Assembly (NCBI GenBank): GCA_037903355.1
Contig: JBAJFE010000004.1
Span: 2,480,001 to 2,544,000, forward strand
Length of the DNA: 64,000 nt
From: Trichuris trichiura
Lineage: Eukaryota > Nematoda > Enoplea > Trichinellida > Trichuridae
Direction of reading: 5' to 3'
Below are positions 19,736 to 33,500 of this stretch, one piece after another. The notes beneath the pieces were generated by a model. The model was given only the letters and a program-made list of their open reading frames with translations, had not been told where the DNA came from and did not search any database. The translations under genes and the position numbers were made by a program. How positions within the stretch are numbered: the stretch's first letter is position 1; the number at the start of each line of letters is the position of its first letter.

Positions 19736-22700
19736 CATGGTCGTCGTCGTCATTGTTCACTTTTTAACAATAAGGAAGAAACCATAGAGTATAGGCATAG
19801 TCGTCTGTCCATTTCACTCCGTCTCACTTCGTCCAATGTATTGTGTACATATATGAACTGCGCAATTGAACTGTAAGTATTCAGTTTGCTTTCTCATTCA
19901 GGAACGTTCTCGGAAGGTCGAATATTTCTTCTCCATTTGTAATTCATCAAACTCTGTTGTGTAAGCTGTCTGTCCAATATTGTATTCATTATCAGATTCA
20001 GCGCGACTGACCGAAAGCTGATCGCAATGACAGCGATGGCATATAGTATCGAATGCATGAAAGAGCATCGTATTTTAGGTACTCTTTCCTAGCTGACTTT
20101 CCTTATGAAAATGATTGATCGCTATAGGCGAAAGTTCGCCTTAAGGATTGATAGGATTATGTGAAGAAAAAGAAGGGAAATTCAAGCATACTATAAACGC
20201 TGTAACGATATATGAATTGTGTGAGTGCTGTGGCGATAAGAGAGTTTGTTTTTCTCAATGAAGCAAGTTGAAGTGTATACTGTCATTGAGCGCACAGGTT
20301 CGCTATTGTACTACGCGATTTAATCAATGAAAATGATTAGGAAAAGGAAAGCGACTTCATTCAATCAATATCGTTTGCCATTTAATGTTCGAATAGGAAA
20401 GAGCTGTTGTTCCCCTAACATAAGAGCCGACCAGGGCGAACCGCGTCCGCTACTCGACTTAGCAAGAATAAATAACGTTTCTCAATAAGGAGCGGAACGC
20501 AGTTAGCGCTTTAACCCAAAATGGCCCTTCAGTGAGCATTGAACTAAGCGGAAAAGCAATATGTAAAAAAATGACGTTCGTTGCAGCAGGTGCTTAACGA
20601 AAATTGTCGAAACGATTCGAGTACGCGCTAAGTAAAGCGTTCGAGTAGTGTTAGTGCTAAAAAAGGATTGCAAGTGATTCCCGCCTTTGTTAACTGCCGG
20701 CATTCAAAATTGTCGGCATACTTCAAAGGGTGAGTGAAGAAAATAACCTTTACGTCTTGGAAGGCATAGTAAAATTGCTTATTCATTCGTTGGGAGCAAC
20801 AGACATACGGTTACTACATTCTGCTATAGTGACGATGACGTCATGATTATTGAGGAGTACGAATGTTTAGTGGATTGCATCCCTTTTTTTAAAAAACAAA
20901 GTAAATTTACTAATGTTCGAGTACGACTGTTGGCCGTACGCAAATTATCGCCTAATGACCACTTATTATATTTGCATAGCCAATTCTGTCGATGCATCGG
21001 ACAGGTGGCGGACGACGCTTTTAGTGAAAATAGCCATTTTTTTAAAAAGAAAAGATTTCAAGTTCACTTGCCAATGTGCAAACAGCTGAAAGAAGCGATC
21101 GTGACACCGACAGAAACAGAAAGGCAATGATTTTTATAAAAGAAAAGGTGGGGGCGAGCGTTCGGCAAAAATAAACAAAAAGAAAGCGTCTTGAAATGGC
21201 TGTACACGCTTGCAAGTTGAAATTTCGTCTAAGAAAATAAAGTTGTGTGTCCTATGCAAATTTATAAATGAGAAACAGAGAGAGAAAAAAGGAACGCACT
21301 TTTTGCAAAATGTTTTTTTCAACCGTCGTCGGAATGAGTGGCGTATACATAAGTGGATGAATTAGAAAAATGACGTGCTTGTGACGTCCGTCGTAAGGCA
21401 AGACAATTCGTCCATACTTCGACGTCGCGAGTAGAACTTTCCCACCGGATCTTCGACGTGCCGCTAAAGGTAAAGATAAATTTTTTGAGTAACTCAATAA
21501 TATATTTATTTCTTCAAAGCAAGTGCGCAATAAAAATAATCACACCGCGATAGATGAACAAAAGCTAAACCTGAGCTTATTGCGTCACTTTTGTTTGCGC
21601 AGATTTCAAAAATTGCAAATTTTCGTATACATACAGTAATCCATTTCAAATTTGAATGATGATCAAGTAACTTGATTGGCAAAATTTTAAAAAATTCGCA
21701 GTTTCGTAAACATTACGCCAAGAAGCAATGAAACGCAAACATTTTTCAACGCGAACACGTCAAAACGTTTACGTAGCCAAATTAGCTTAATAAAATCAAC
21801 GGAAAAGACTGGGCAGAAGAAAAGCTTACATTTTAGATTTCATCATGCTAATAGACACGACTGCTTAGGCGCCTTGTCCCCACCAGCAACAACTTTGAGG
21901 CGAATTTAAAAAATGTCCTTTCGGCACTTTCAAAGGAACATGTCAACACGCGCGCGAAGTAGTATTAAAAATTATCGTATCTCACATCGACGGAACAAAT
22001 GACTTCTTTAGGGCAGCAACGAAGCCGCTTTCTAAATTTCTATTGAGAAAACGACCAGCAGATAGCAGCTATAGCAATTATCGATCTACATCTACGGTAA
22101 AAAATTAATGGAATTCGAAAAAGTTGCGTTCACAACCTGTTCCTTTCTTGGCAACTATTAATGAGCGCTTGCAAACTACGCTTAACGAAACCTTTACTAT
22201 GCATAGATAGACCAGATGAAATTCGTGCTTAAAATTTATAATGATAAATGGTTACTTGTTTCTCCGAAAACTATGCCATAATTACAGACAAACGATATGC
22301 ATACGCAAAGGAAAAGAAATATTGCCACGTTAAAGTGCTAATCATTGTTACTCGCTTTATGACGACATACAAAAAACGAAAGTATTTACAAGACAAAAAA
22401 ATTTAATTATTCAAATCGAGCAAGTACCACCCTTCGTAATAGATGCGCAGGTATTTATGCAAACGCATTATCTACAAAAAAAGAACCTTTTTTTAAAAAG
22501 CCACTCAGTTATTTAAACGCTTACGGAAAGGTGAAAGGCAACGCGAGTATTTAAAAATGAAATGAATTGGTAAAAGCATCGGCAACCTGTTACATTTTTT
22601 AAAAGAGGCTATTTCATGAATTATTCAATTTAATTATTCGAAATAGAACCTATATTTGCATATGGCACTAACTATCGGCCGATACTGCATTACTCGAGAC

Positions 22701-23370
22701 GTTCGCGATTAGTTGTAATAACGGAATCGAGATTTTTATTGATTTTGCGATACCTATGCGAATGCATAGGAGTCGGTTGGAAATAAGACAGCCTAAAGAC
22801 GAAACTGATTACGTAAAACGTTTTGCGAGACTTTTTCACTTGAGATAACAACTCTACGCTCAGGCGTTCAAATTTTTGAATTACGGTAAACAGTATACTT
22901 TACCTGCATTACGCTACGGTAAAAATTCAAATATTCAAAACGAAATTTACATATGCAATTGTTCAACGAAGCGACGCTTTGTCTCAAAGCTTTCCCAACT
23001 GCTTCGCTTCGATCGAGTAGAGTCATTAAACCACTTTCAATTAATCAGCCGGCGATAGCGAAATTTAACTAAATTTTAATTTAAATCGCTGAGCTAATTT
23101 AATTCTGCCGAAACAAATTATCCAATCGAAATCAACTAAATTTGAATTCTACCGTAAGTTAGGCTTTTGTAGAGCGAATGTGATTAACCGCCGACGTTCT
23201 GCTGACTCAGTTTGGTAGAACATCTTTAAAATCAGTTCGTTCAAAGCGGCAATGGCGTCAGCGTCGTTTCGTACGTTTTAGGGTCAATCCCGCCGCGATT
23301 CTTACAAAGTATACGTTCGCTAATAGTTTTGGGGGCAAACATTACGTAAGTAAAAACTGCGAAGAGATTT
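19736..23370. other. 3.6-kb region without a recognised gene
   Basis: Lies between the convergent ends of VPS45 and the doublecortin-like kinase. Short open frames exist (for example 95 codons at 20843-21130, +), but none has family motifs or flanking splice signals. The DNA is AT-rich with many homopolymer A/T runs. No tRNA, snRNA or terminal-repeat element was recognised. Confidence 0.5.
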
Positions 23371-26300
23371 TCAAGCGTTAAATTTAACTTTGGGAATTGT
23401 TCGACTTCCTGCCAAACCGCCTGCTTTGTTGACGCTGCGACTTAACATTATTTGTTGTCGGTACGTCGCGCTCCGCGTAAACAAACGAGAACCAAAAGAA
23501 AACATGCTGACGCGCGTTGAGGAGGCGTTTTGCAAACTTTGCAAAGTTAGCGGAAGGAAAGAATTGGCGCGAAAGCTTTTTCGAAAGAGGCTTACGTTTT
23601 CGTGCTGAACAAACTCAACGCACTGCAATGCGAGCGTTGAGACGTGTTCAAATTCGGGGTCGACATTGCCGCAACCCTAAAAAAAAAAATTTAAATACAG
23701 AACGAAATGCAATGGGCGACAAGGGCCAACCTCAATCCACGGATGGGAGAGTACTTCGGTGGACGAATAGCGATCGTCGGCGTTCAACTGGAGCATACCA
23801 TTAACTAGCATCTATTATTTTTAAAAAAATATTGAACTTCATAAAAAAATGGAAACTTCAACAATCGATCACCTTGGCAGCATTGGATATACCGCGCCAG
23901 TGTTGTTCGACAAATGCATATTTGCCGGACAAAATAGCTTCGAACAGGTCTTCTTGGGCACCCGTTTCGCTGAAATGCAAATTTTTGCTGATGACGATAG
24001 CTGGAGAATACAGGTGCCTTCAACCTGACGAACGGTGGATATCCGCAAAGCATAATGTAAAGAATTACGCCCGCTGCCCAAACGTCCACCTTTAAACCGT
24101 AACTAAAATTTAAAATAATGCTTACACGAAATGAGTACGGATGGAAAAATGGTTTTACCCTCCTTCGGCGAGCATTTCCGGCGCTACGTACGTTGGAGTA
24201 CCGCAGATATCGAACAGCGGATCGTTCAGCTCGGTGGCTAAGCCGAAATCAGCCAGTTTTATATACTTCCAACCGTCGCCAGTTTCGTAAATCTGCACAA
24301 CAGCATTGGTCATCGATGCAAGTTCATCAATTATGTAACAATAAAGTTTACCAACAAGTTTTCCGGCTTAACGTCGCGATGGACAATGTCCATACTGTGC
24401 AGATGAGCCAAAGCGGACATAAGATTTTGCATCATATGAGCCGCCGTCGCTTCGGGAAAGGTTCTAGCAGCAACGAGGGCATCAAAAAGGTCGCCTCCCT
24501 AAAATGAAAAAAAAGTCAACCGATCTCGCAAGGCGTTGGTCACTTACGGGAACGAATTCGAGGACCAAAAGATGCAAATCCTTAAGGCTGATGCTGTCGT
24601 GAAGTTGAACAACGTACTCGTGACGTACTCGACTCAACAGGCGCACTTCATTTTCAATTATTTGCTCCTTGTTTCGACACTTCCGCTTGTCAATCACTTT
24701 AACGGCGTACGTTTTTCCTGTACTTCTGAAAATGAATGGCCAAAAGGACAATGGGACAATGTTCCATCGCGTGAAGGCGTGCAAACTTGTGAACGCATTC
24801 GTGAACGACCGCAAAGTTGCCATCACCGAGCAATGGGCCCCACTCGAAGCGATCTCTGAGCTCGACGGGAAGCCACGCGGGGACACCTGCACCTAAAAAT
24901 TCAAAAAAAACATATACATTATTTTTTGTAAACAAATCAACAAATTTACCTGAATTACCGGCGTGACTAACCAGATAGTCGCCGTTCGGTCGCAGCTGAA
25001 CAACAACGATGAGAACAACATAACAATACGTTACCGTGCCAAGCATTACTTTTGTTTTGTACGCTCTGCCGACCGGTCTATTCTGATATTTTTGGCCTAA
25101 AAGTTGTAGAACGCGTCAGTACATATGTTGGATAACAAAGCTAACATTCAAGCTTTTCTAAATAAGAATAAGGTTGCAATAATCTGCTAAATTTTGCCAG
25201 AGCGCAGGCGGGACATTTTAACAAGTGCACATAGTTGATGCTATCGTACTACGAACGCAACTGACACATCCCATTTTTATTTTTGATAAAATTTTTAAAA
25301 AGTAAGGCAGTTTTGTTGCGCAACATTTTTTCGTAAGACCAAATTGCAAAAGCAAATTACACTTTGCAAGTTACGAAAAAGAATTTTATTTTAGCGGGGC
25401 AAGCAAAAAAATTAGCATATGCTAATTTTGAGCGCGAAAGCATGTGACGCGCGGCTTCCCGGCTTATCATCTCAACTTTGCAACGCTGACTCGGCTGGTG
25501 ACATTCCGAGCTACACGTTTTTGCCCGCTTATCTTACTTGGACCGTTGCCAACAAATTTGAAATTTGAATTCGAAGCTTATCCAATAGAATGCGAGCGTC
25601 TAATCTTCGCCAGCCAATCTCGGCTTGAGCAACAAAAGTTGGCGTCGCTTACGGAGTCGCTGCCAATGAAAAAAAGGTCAAAATTTGCATATTGTTAGAC
25701 CAGCAATTTTTCCAATACTTTTCTCTTATCGCAGTGACGTTTGCTCGAAAAGATAAATGCGCTTTGAATTCGGCCTTTTTGATGTGGACGATAAAAATTT
25801 TAACGCCAAAGTTTCGCTTGGGGACAATACTGCATTTGCCATTTGATTTTGCGAATTGTTTCGCCGACGACCAATGCGCAATGGTCATCAGTCGCTTTCG
25901 GCCGAAAATATCTTTGAGCGCTCAACTCAGCTCGAATCGATCGTCGCTGGTAAAGACGAACGTTCCCGAACATAGCCAAAAGACCATCGAAGCTTCGCAG
26001 CAACGGCATAATGACTTTTTCCATTCAATGCGCCGAATATCGTTGACAAGGTCGCGCGAAGGAAATTTCGCCCACGGATGAAAGAAGAGCAAACAAAACG
26101 GCAGCTCGCAGGTGGCAAATGGCCCATTTTGTAAGTATGCTTTCGGTGCGCGCGCGCGTTGCCTTCGCCCATTCCTTTCTTAGCTATAAGGTCGTAAGGC
26201 AATTGGACCATTCGATAAGCGAACCGAGTTGTGTCGACGGACAAAACGGACACTTTTCGGGTCGTTACCTCAAAAGGGTTAAACAATAATGCAAATTACC

Positions 26301-28001
26301 ATACAAAAAGTCTCTCTATTCGAGTTCAGAATTCATCGAGCTTGAATAAAGGTCGCACGAAAACGGGTCGCGTCCTCAGGCTAAGATAACTACTTAGCCT
26401 AACGCCAACGCCCGGAAATGTTTGAAATGCTCACAAGAGGCGACCTACGGAAGAGTACATAGGGTCATCAGAGCTTATAATATATTGGCACGCGTAAAGT
26501 TGCACTTTGCTGCCGCCAGGCTTTCTTGGGCGATCGATAAAATAGAATAGCGTTTTCAGAAAAGGAAAATTAAAAGCGAGAAAAGAATTATGCTCTTTCG
26601 GAACTACTGTTTTCAAACTAAGGCGGCCGATCAACAAGAAAAATTGCGTCGACGCTGCCAAGAAGTGAGGATGTATGGCAGGCGCGAGATGTTCGCGTAA
26701 AATATTCCATTTTCTGATCAAACTAAATCGATCGGACCAATCAACTTCTAAACCAATAATTCAATTGAAGTAGCGACAAGTGGTCTACGGGAAAAAAGGG
26801 GACGACGGAATTTTGATGACAGCTGCTACGATGCGTGTGACAATTCAATTAGCCGAATATATTCCCCTTACGATTGAACGGACATTTCCCGCCTTTGCAG
26901 CCCCAGTCGGCTCCACCTTTTCCTTTCCCCTCCAAAAGAGTGACATTGCGTTTAAAAAAAAAAAGAAGAAACCGCTTACTGTTGACGAATTTTTCATTCA
27001 AACGGCTCAACTGGGCTCGACGCATAGGCGACAACTTGGAGCAACGACTGGACGGAGGAGGGCCTCCATTCCTGAGTCGCGCCGGCATTACGAACTGATA
27101 CTCGGCCGAATCGAGGTACAAATCATCGATGGACATGCGTTCGGAGCCGCAGGCCAAAAACAAGTCGTCGTCTTGAAACAGATCGGCCAAACAGCAAACC
27201 TTTGGTGAAAAAAAAGAAGTTTTTTTAAAAAACGAAGAAACAAGCGTACTTTAAAACGAAGTAACTCACTTGCTTGCCGGCAAAAGTAAACAACTTCTTG
27301 ACTGCGCCCGAGTCAAGACGAACCACGGTCGAGAGATCGCTAAGCACCTGTTCAAAGGAACGAGCTGTCCGTTTGTTCAGCAAATGTCGAATGACGCGTC
27401 TTGGTTTTATGCCGTTGCGTAAGACGGTAATTATTCTCGGATGGACAAAGTCGTTGGGTTCCAAGATGGAAGAAGGCCCTTCGTGGCTGGTCGACGTGCC
27501 AGGCGACGAAGAGTCGCCAACCGTAGCGGACGAGCCAACTTTGCAATTGGATCTGAATCCGTACGACCAAACAGGTTCGCGGACGTTTTGATAGTCGATC
27601 TTTTTGAAGCACTCGTTGCTGGAGCACACGTAGCTTTCGCCGTCGTCCAGTTCGGACAATTCTTGTATACGCCTTTGGCCGTCCAACGTGAACACGTAAC
27701 GAACACCGTGGGGAAGATTGACAAGATCGCCGAGCACTCGATTCAAATCTTCGAGCAATGTATCGAAAGAGCGAAACCGATCGGCCGGCAAAGGATACCA
27801 AACGCCCTTGAAGAACTGGTCTCCGTTGCGGTAAAAACGAACCTTTTTGGCCCGTGGGTACCGTCTATTCGGAGTAGAAGCGTTGCCACCCGTTTCCAAC
27901 CCGTCAATGCCTGCTTCCCAGGTTGCTATGGCTTTACCTTCCCTTCTGGCGCTTTTTCTTGAACTTGACGATTTCTCCGAGCCGGACGTCGTTGCAGGCA
28001 T
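23371..28001 (-). CDS. DCLK1: Doublecortin-like kinase (DCX repeats + CaMK-like kinase)
   Basis: Microtubule-binding Ser/Thr kinase (C. elegans zyg-8 family). Exon 1 (28001-27270) encodes two doublecortin domains, including [13 protein letters not shown] and [10 protein letters not shown]; the second is completed in 27199-26980 ([10 protein letters not shown]). After a ~2-kb intron come kinase exons 24995-24950, 24892-24787 ([12 protein letters not shown]), 24725-24548 ([11 protein letters not shown]), 24498-24352 ([12 protein letters not shown]), 24292-24159 ([17 protein letters not shown]), 24102-24025 ([11 protein letters not shown]), 23969-23873 and 23811-23731 ([14 protein letters not shown]). 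Catalytic Lys, HRD, DFG and APE are all present. The tail from 23676 is uncertain, as is the link between 26980 and 24995, whose phases do not match, so an exon is probably missing. The symbol denotes the family. Confidence 0.9.
24996..26979 (-). other. Large DCLK intron with possible nested + strand exons
   Basis: A ~2-kb interval between the doublecortin and kinase exons. On the + strand there are open stretches (25444-25677 and 25735-26133) with plausible splice sites, notably GTAAGT near 26134 and TTCTTAG before 26184. The latter leads into a ~40-residue open end ending TAA near 26287. No family was recognised and frames do not join cleanly, so a nested gene is only possible. At least one more DCLK exon may also be hidden here. 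Confidence 0.3.
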
Positions 28002-29704
28002 TATCACCAAGCGCGATGTACCCCTGAAAAGATAGCGTCAACGACGTTGAAACAATACAAAACAAGCAAAATTGAAGTCCGGTCAAACAAACAAAGACGC
28101 ATCGCTACACGAAGAGAGCGGACAACTGTTGAAAGCAAGAGACAAAAAGTATAAACACTAAGCCAATCGAGCGAAGCGTTTGGACAACAAAAGTGGACGG
28201 CCAGTTACGTCTCAAGAAATACGAAGACGAGAGCGCACACAAGCGCGAGGAATTGGAGCTACAGTATGAAAATTGATTCTCAAGAAACATAAAATTCAAA
28301 AGAAACATTTCGTAGCTGGTCGGAACTTCTTTCCCGCGCGCGTTAAGCCGATTCACGCGGCCTCATTAGCTGTACATTCCGTATTGGTGTTTTAGTCCTA
28401 CAACGCGTTAGTAAGCAAGTCAAATCTTTTAAAACTTTTTCCGTTTCAGCACTTCCCTACACTTACTTTGCCGGCAGTTTAGATAAGCCCAAAGCGGGTA
28501 TTCTTATCAAAATAGAACAGTTTCAAATAGCGCTGCTTTTTGCATTACGCAACAGTTAAGCCGCTCTGAAGCAGATGTGACGTCATGAGATGGAACGGTC
28601 ATTGGCCGTGCTGCATTTCGCAACGATCAATGAACCGAATAATGATATGACCAAGCGAAGGCAAACTTTGCCTGCTCATAAGGTCATCGATCTAAAGGTT
28701 AAGAAGATTAAAGGAATGTTGTCACTTGCCGCTCAAGCGTCAGCGCGTATCATGACGGAGCGTAGAAGACGAAGCAGTTGTTAGGGTTCACTGCTTCTAA
28801 ACACACGTGCATCTGTTGTTGCTTTGTAAAGGCTCGCTATAAATTCGGCATAACGTGTTCTTTAAAAACATCTTACGCCACGATGGCAATGTGCACTTTT
28901 AAAAGCTCAGCGATGGATTCCAGCCGGAGCAGCTGCTTGACAACTTTGTCATTACTTCCCAGCCTCCAGGAAGCAGCTCAAAATCATTGAAAGTAAGAAC
29001 TTCAAGCGGCGTCACGTTTTTCATGACTTTCAACGGACACATGTCAAGCCTGGAGCACAACAAAGCAAGCCTAATTATTCAATTTTTGGCTAACGAAAAA
29101 GAAACAAACGGATGAGGTTGACAGTATGCTACCTGAAAATCATTTATTTGAATTTAAATTTCGACCAATCACAAACGCGCGTAGATTCAAGCAGACTTTT
29201 CCTTGTTTACGCAAAGGCGTTCACCGCTACTTGAAAAAAAACAACTAAAATCATCTTGCGGAATAGACTACCGTAACCAGAGCTTTTAAATTCAAACTGT
29301 TAAAAACAAGCGGCAAAATGCGTGCTTGCAGATCAAGATTTTTGAACGCCCGTCTGACGTTCGTTCTGTAAAAATAACCGCTGCAAGCGCGCTATTTTTA
29401 AAGCATTCATTCAACGAATAAAATCAAAAAGCCCAAAGGTTTTAAACGGTCGAGAAGTCTGTCTTTAGTTGCCAATGAACGTAGGAAAAATCAATGTTTT
29501 TGAAAATTAAGCCAATCGGCTTTAATATAAAAGTTTATGGCGGCAGTAAAGGAACAAACTAGCGCTGCGGCGTGCCGATATGTGCCAAACACACTGCTAT
29601 GATAAAAATTTTTTCCCGTTAGCTCACCAGCCGCCGGTCGCTCGAGTCGTCCAATTTTTATACGAATCAAAAAAGCAACAATGCCAACCGGCAAGCAGGC
29701 AGTA
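28002..29704. other. Intergenic region VPS37-DCLK
   Basis: 1.7 kb upstream of the doublecortin-like kinase and downstream of VPS37, both on the minus strand. The DCLK start codon lies 22 nt after a good acceptor (TATCTTTTCAG on the minus strand), so an upstream non-coding exon or trans-splicing is possible. The small + strand open frames at 28590-28990 show no family features. Confidence 0.45.
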
Positions 29705-30424
29705 TCAACCTCTTGCTGCGCCAAAGATGATTTCTTGCAACTTTTCGCACTTCACCTTTCTTAAGTGAGCAAGTCTTTTCGCGTCCGTAAACTTGGCCAC
29801 AAATTCTTCCGGCGAAATGGAACCGGACAAAAAATCGTTGGCTATAACCTACGCAAACAGAAGGCAATAATTGAAATAAGGCTTTCCTAAAGATTAAAGA
29901 GAAACGCTCAACTACCTCGCTGTTCTCCTCCGCCTCGGCAGCGGCTGCTTCGAGAAGGGCCAATGAAGTGTCAAGCGAACGCTGGTCGCAAAAACGATCT
30001 GCAGGTACAAGTGGCTCAAAAATTTGAATTTGAATTTCAAATCGTTTGCTACAGCTTACCGAGTTCGGCCTTTTTCTCCATGTACGTCTTCTTTGCGTTC
30101 ACTGCTCTTTCGTAGGCCGCCAGAACGGCGTCTCTACGCTCTTCCAAACTGGGCTTCTTGGAGAGATTTTGTTCCGCCAAACTTTTATTTTGGCTAAACA
30201 TGTGCTCCTTTTCTTGAATCAAAGTTTTCACCTTGAACGTTTAAGGTCACTTATAAATCGGCACAGTTTGTAGCGTAGCCAAAAACCTGCGGTAGGTCCT
30301 TCACCCAATTATCCGCCTTCGAGTTGCCCTGAGTCCACTCGGTCAAGTCTTCGGTGCTCATCTGCGACAGTTGGCTCATGCTGCAAGCCAGAGCTGAATC
30401 GATCAAGCTTTGGTAATTGGCCAT
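29705..30424 (-). CDS. VPS37: ESCRT-I subunit VPS37 (mod(r) domain)
   Basis: Coiled-coil subunit of ESCRT-I, which sorts ubiquitinated cargo into multivesicular bodies and also helps close autophagosomes. Four exons: 30424-30287, 30231-30060, 29998-29916 and 29848-29705, 178 aa with all phases consistent. The mod(r) features are a helical stretch from about residue 47 (MFSQNKSLAEQNLSKKPSLE), then LLEAAAAEAEENSE, then FLSGSISPEEFVAKF and AHLRKVKCEKLQE near the end. The ATG is 6 nt after a TTCGTAG acceptor, and only 144 bp separate it from the CCZ1 stop. Paralogue B or C type cannot be decided, so the family symbol is used. Confidence 0.87.
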
Positions 30425-30568
30425 CGAAGTCTACGAATATCCTTAACCATAGAAAACGTGACAGGCAAAAGAGCTGCAGTACGTAAGCGTATATACGCCC
30501 AGCTGATGAACAAGAGAGAGAGAAAAGTCATGCGTCGATAGCTTTTTATTTTTACGCGTAATGATACA

Positions 30569-33500
30569 TTATTCGGCTAAAAAATCTCCATACGAGACGG
30601 CTGCGCATAACTTGCGTAATTCTTCGCTGACATCGATCAGATTGCCATTCTTAACATGTAAAGCAACATAGAGCCTGCGACAACCGCTACCTTTGACAGC
30701 AACCCACCAGTCACCGTCCGCTTTGGCTATAACGTCGCCAAAGTAATTCTTACTGTCCTGCTGTTCTTTAAGGTCGCAAAGAGCCGAACATACATCAACA
30801 GGAGGCGCGGAGGCATTGTTGCCAGCAAGTACGGTCTGCGATATGTTGGTAAAGGTGCCACGTACTTCAGACATGTTCGCATCGTAAAAGAGGTAGAAGC
30901 AAGTTGCCGAAATTGAAGCAGCGCTGGCTAGCGCCTTCTCCTCTTCGTCCGATAAAGTCGACATAACCGATTCAATTATTGGATTGAATCTTTCTTCGAA
31001 TTCAGCGAAAAACTGGCATTGATTCAGCTGCTCAATTTCGCGAAAATCCAACAGCATTGCCCACGTGATGCCAACATTCCTGTAGACGAGAAGACGAAAC
31101 TGCTGGTCGCTGTTTGTCGAACGGTCAAGTCTCAAGTAGACTGAAGGCAATTTGGCAAATGACTTGTCCCCATCTCCAGCATCCGCGCCGCCGGCATTGA
31201 AGTAGAACCTACCTCTTCGAACGGACTGCTTTCCATCTTGGTCGTCCGTCTGCTGCTGCAACTCCAAACGAACTTCGGTTCGCATGGACATGGGAAGCAA
31301 CTTTGACGCGACATAGTGGAAAAACGTAGTTCTACTTTGGCTTGGCAGAGAGCAGTGCAACAGTTGGTCGTTGAACAGAATCATACAGTGACGAACAAAC
31401 GGATACGAGTCTTCAACTTCGCTGACCAGCGAGAGCAGCTCGATGGTCACCTTACCGCTGGCGCGACAATACCGGACGCCCTCGATTAAATCGTCAATCA
31501 ATGTCAGGCTAAGTCGCATCGAGCAGACATAACGATTGAAAAAGAATTCTGAAAGGAAAAAAAATGCTTTTGTACCTGCTTATCATCTATTAATTTGAAT
31601 TCTACAAAAGATTTTAAAAACCTTCGCGCAGATGAAAACTTATCGCGCTAGCGTGTTTGCAATCGCGAAATCAAAGATAACAGCGTGTCTGCTCACGCGA
31701 GCAACCTACTACGGAACAAATTAGTATTTTAATGCTATTAAAGTTCAAAAATTCGAAAAAAATCCGTCTCTTCCCTGCTTATCATCTATTAATTTGAATT
31801 CTACAAAAGCATAAGAACACTTAGACAATCTTACCGATGAAAATTTATCGCACTGCACATGTTTGCAAACGCGAAATCAAAAGTAGCAACGTGTCTGCCC
31901 ACGCGTGCAACCTACCATAGAACAAATTATTGTTTTTCATGCTCTTAAAGGTTAAAAATTTTAAAAAATTGCTCTCTTACCTGCCTATCATTTATTAATT
32001 TGAATTCTACAAAAGAAAAAAACATACGATCTTACGGATGAAAATTTACCGCACTGCGCATGTTCTCAATCGCGAAATCAAAGATATCAGCGTGCCTGCT
32101 CACGCGAGCAACCTACTGCAGAACAAATTATTATTTTTCATGCTCCTAAAGTTTAAAAATTCAAAAAAAATTGCTCTTACCTGATTATCGTTTGTTATTT
32201 TGCATTCTACAAAAGAATCGAAAAAAACGCTAAGGCAGTCGTACCGATAGAAGCTTAACGCACTGCGCACGTTTGGAATCGCGAAATCAAAAGTAGCAAC
32301 GCGTCAGCCCGCGCGAGCAACCTACCACAGAACAACTTATTGTTTTTCATGCTCGTAAAGGTTAAAAATTCAAAAAAATTGCACTCTTACCTGCTCATCA
32401 TTTATTAATTTGAATTCTACAAAAGAACTAAAAACGCCTACACAGATAAAAACGTGTCGCGCTACGCGTGTTTGCAATCGCGAAATCAAAGATATCAGCG
32501 TGCCTGCTCACGCGAGCATCCTAGTACGAAACAAGTTATTATTTTTCATGCTTTTAAAGTTTAAAAATTCAAAAAAAGTCCTTTCTTACCTGCTTATTAT
32601 TTTGTAATTTGAATTCTACAAACGAAAAAACATACAATCTTACAGACGAAAATTTATCGCACTGCGCGTTTGAAATTGCGAAATCAAAAGTAGCAACGCG
32701 TCCGCCCGCGCGAGCAACTTACCACAGAACAAATTATTATTGTTTTTCACGCTCTTAAAATTTAAAAATTCAAAAAATTGTTCTCTCACCTGCTCATCAT
32801 TTATTAATTTGAATTCTACAAAAGAATAAAAAACATTTTGACAATCCTATCGATGAAAACTTATCCGATAGAGCATTGTTTGGAATCGCGAAATCAAAAG
32901 CAGTAGCGTGTCCGCCCACGCGAGCAACGTACTATGGCACAAGTTATTGTTTTTCGCGCTCTTAAAGTCTAAAATTCAAATCAGGCATAAAAATGCAAAT
33001 TTTTCGCACCTGCAGCAAAGGCAATGCTTAATTTAAAAAGTCAGTTCTCGAAAAAACCTAGAGACCGAATATTACCAGTTCAAAAATACAGGCTAAAGGC
33101 GCCACAAAAAGCCAAATGAACCATAGATGATAAAAGAAAGAAAAACTTCTCAACACGATATTATGCAGTTGTCATAGCAACGTCTGCACTTAGCTGAAGC
33201 ATGCTAATACGCGCACGGGTTTTTTCTTAATTGTGAAAATGTTAAAAGCATACCGAGACGTTGTTTCGTATGTTCAAGGCCGACGCTGACGACCATACTG
33301 GAAATGCCACCGAAAAATAGACGAAACATATTATAAGCTTTCTGCAATGCAACGCTTAAGACGTCTCTTCGCAATGGATATCCGATGCTGTCCGCTCTCC
33401 GTCGGCTGAACGTTGCGCCAAGATAGAAGTTATCCTCAATGCATATATAAATATGGTAGAACTTTGTGCTCAGCGAATCGTAAACATCGTCCCTATCCGA

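Noticed and set aside
20843..21130. 95-codon + strand frame as a gene
   Set aside because: No family motif, no splice support and Lys/Phe runs from A/T homopolymers; chance open frame is more likely.
31560..32975. CRISPR-like array
   Set aside because: Units are ~200 bp, diverged throughout, with no unique spacers, and lie in a eukaryotic intron.
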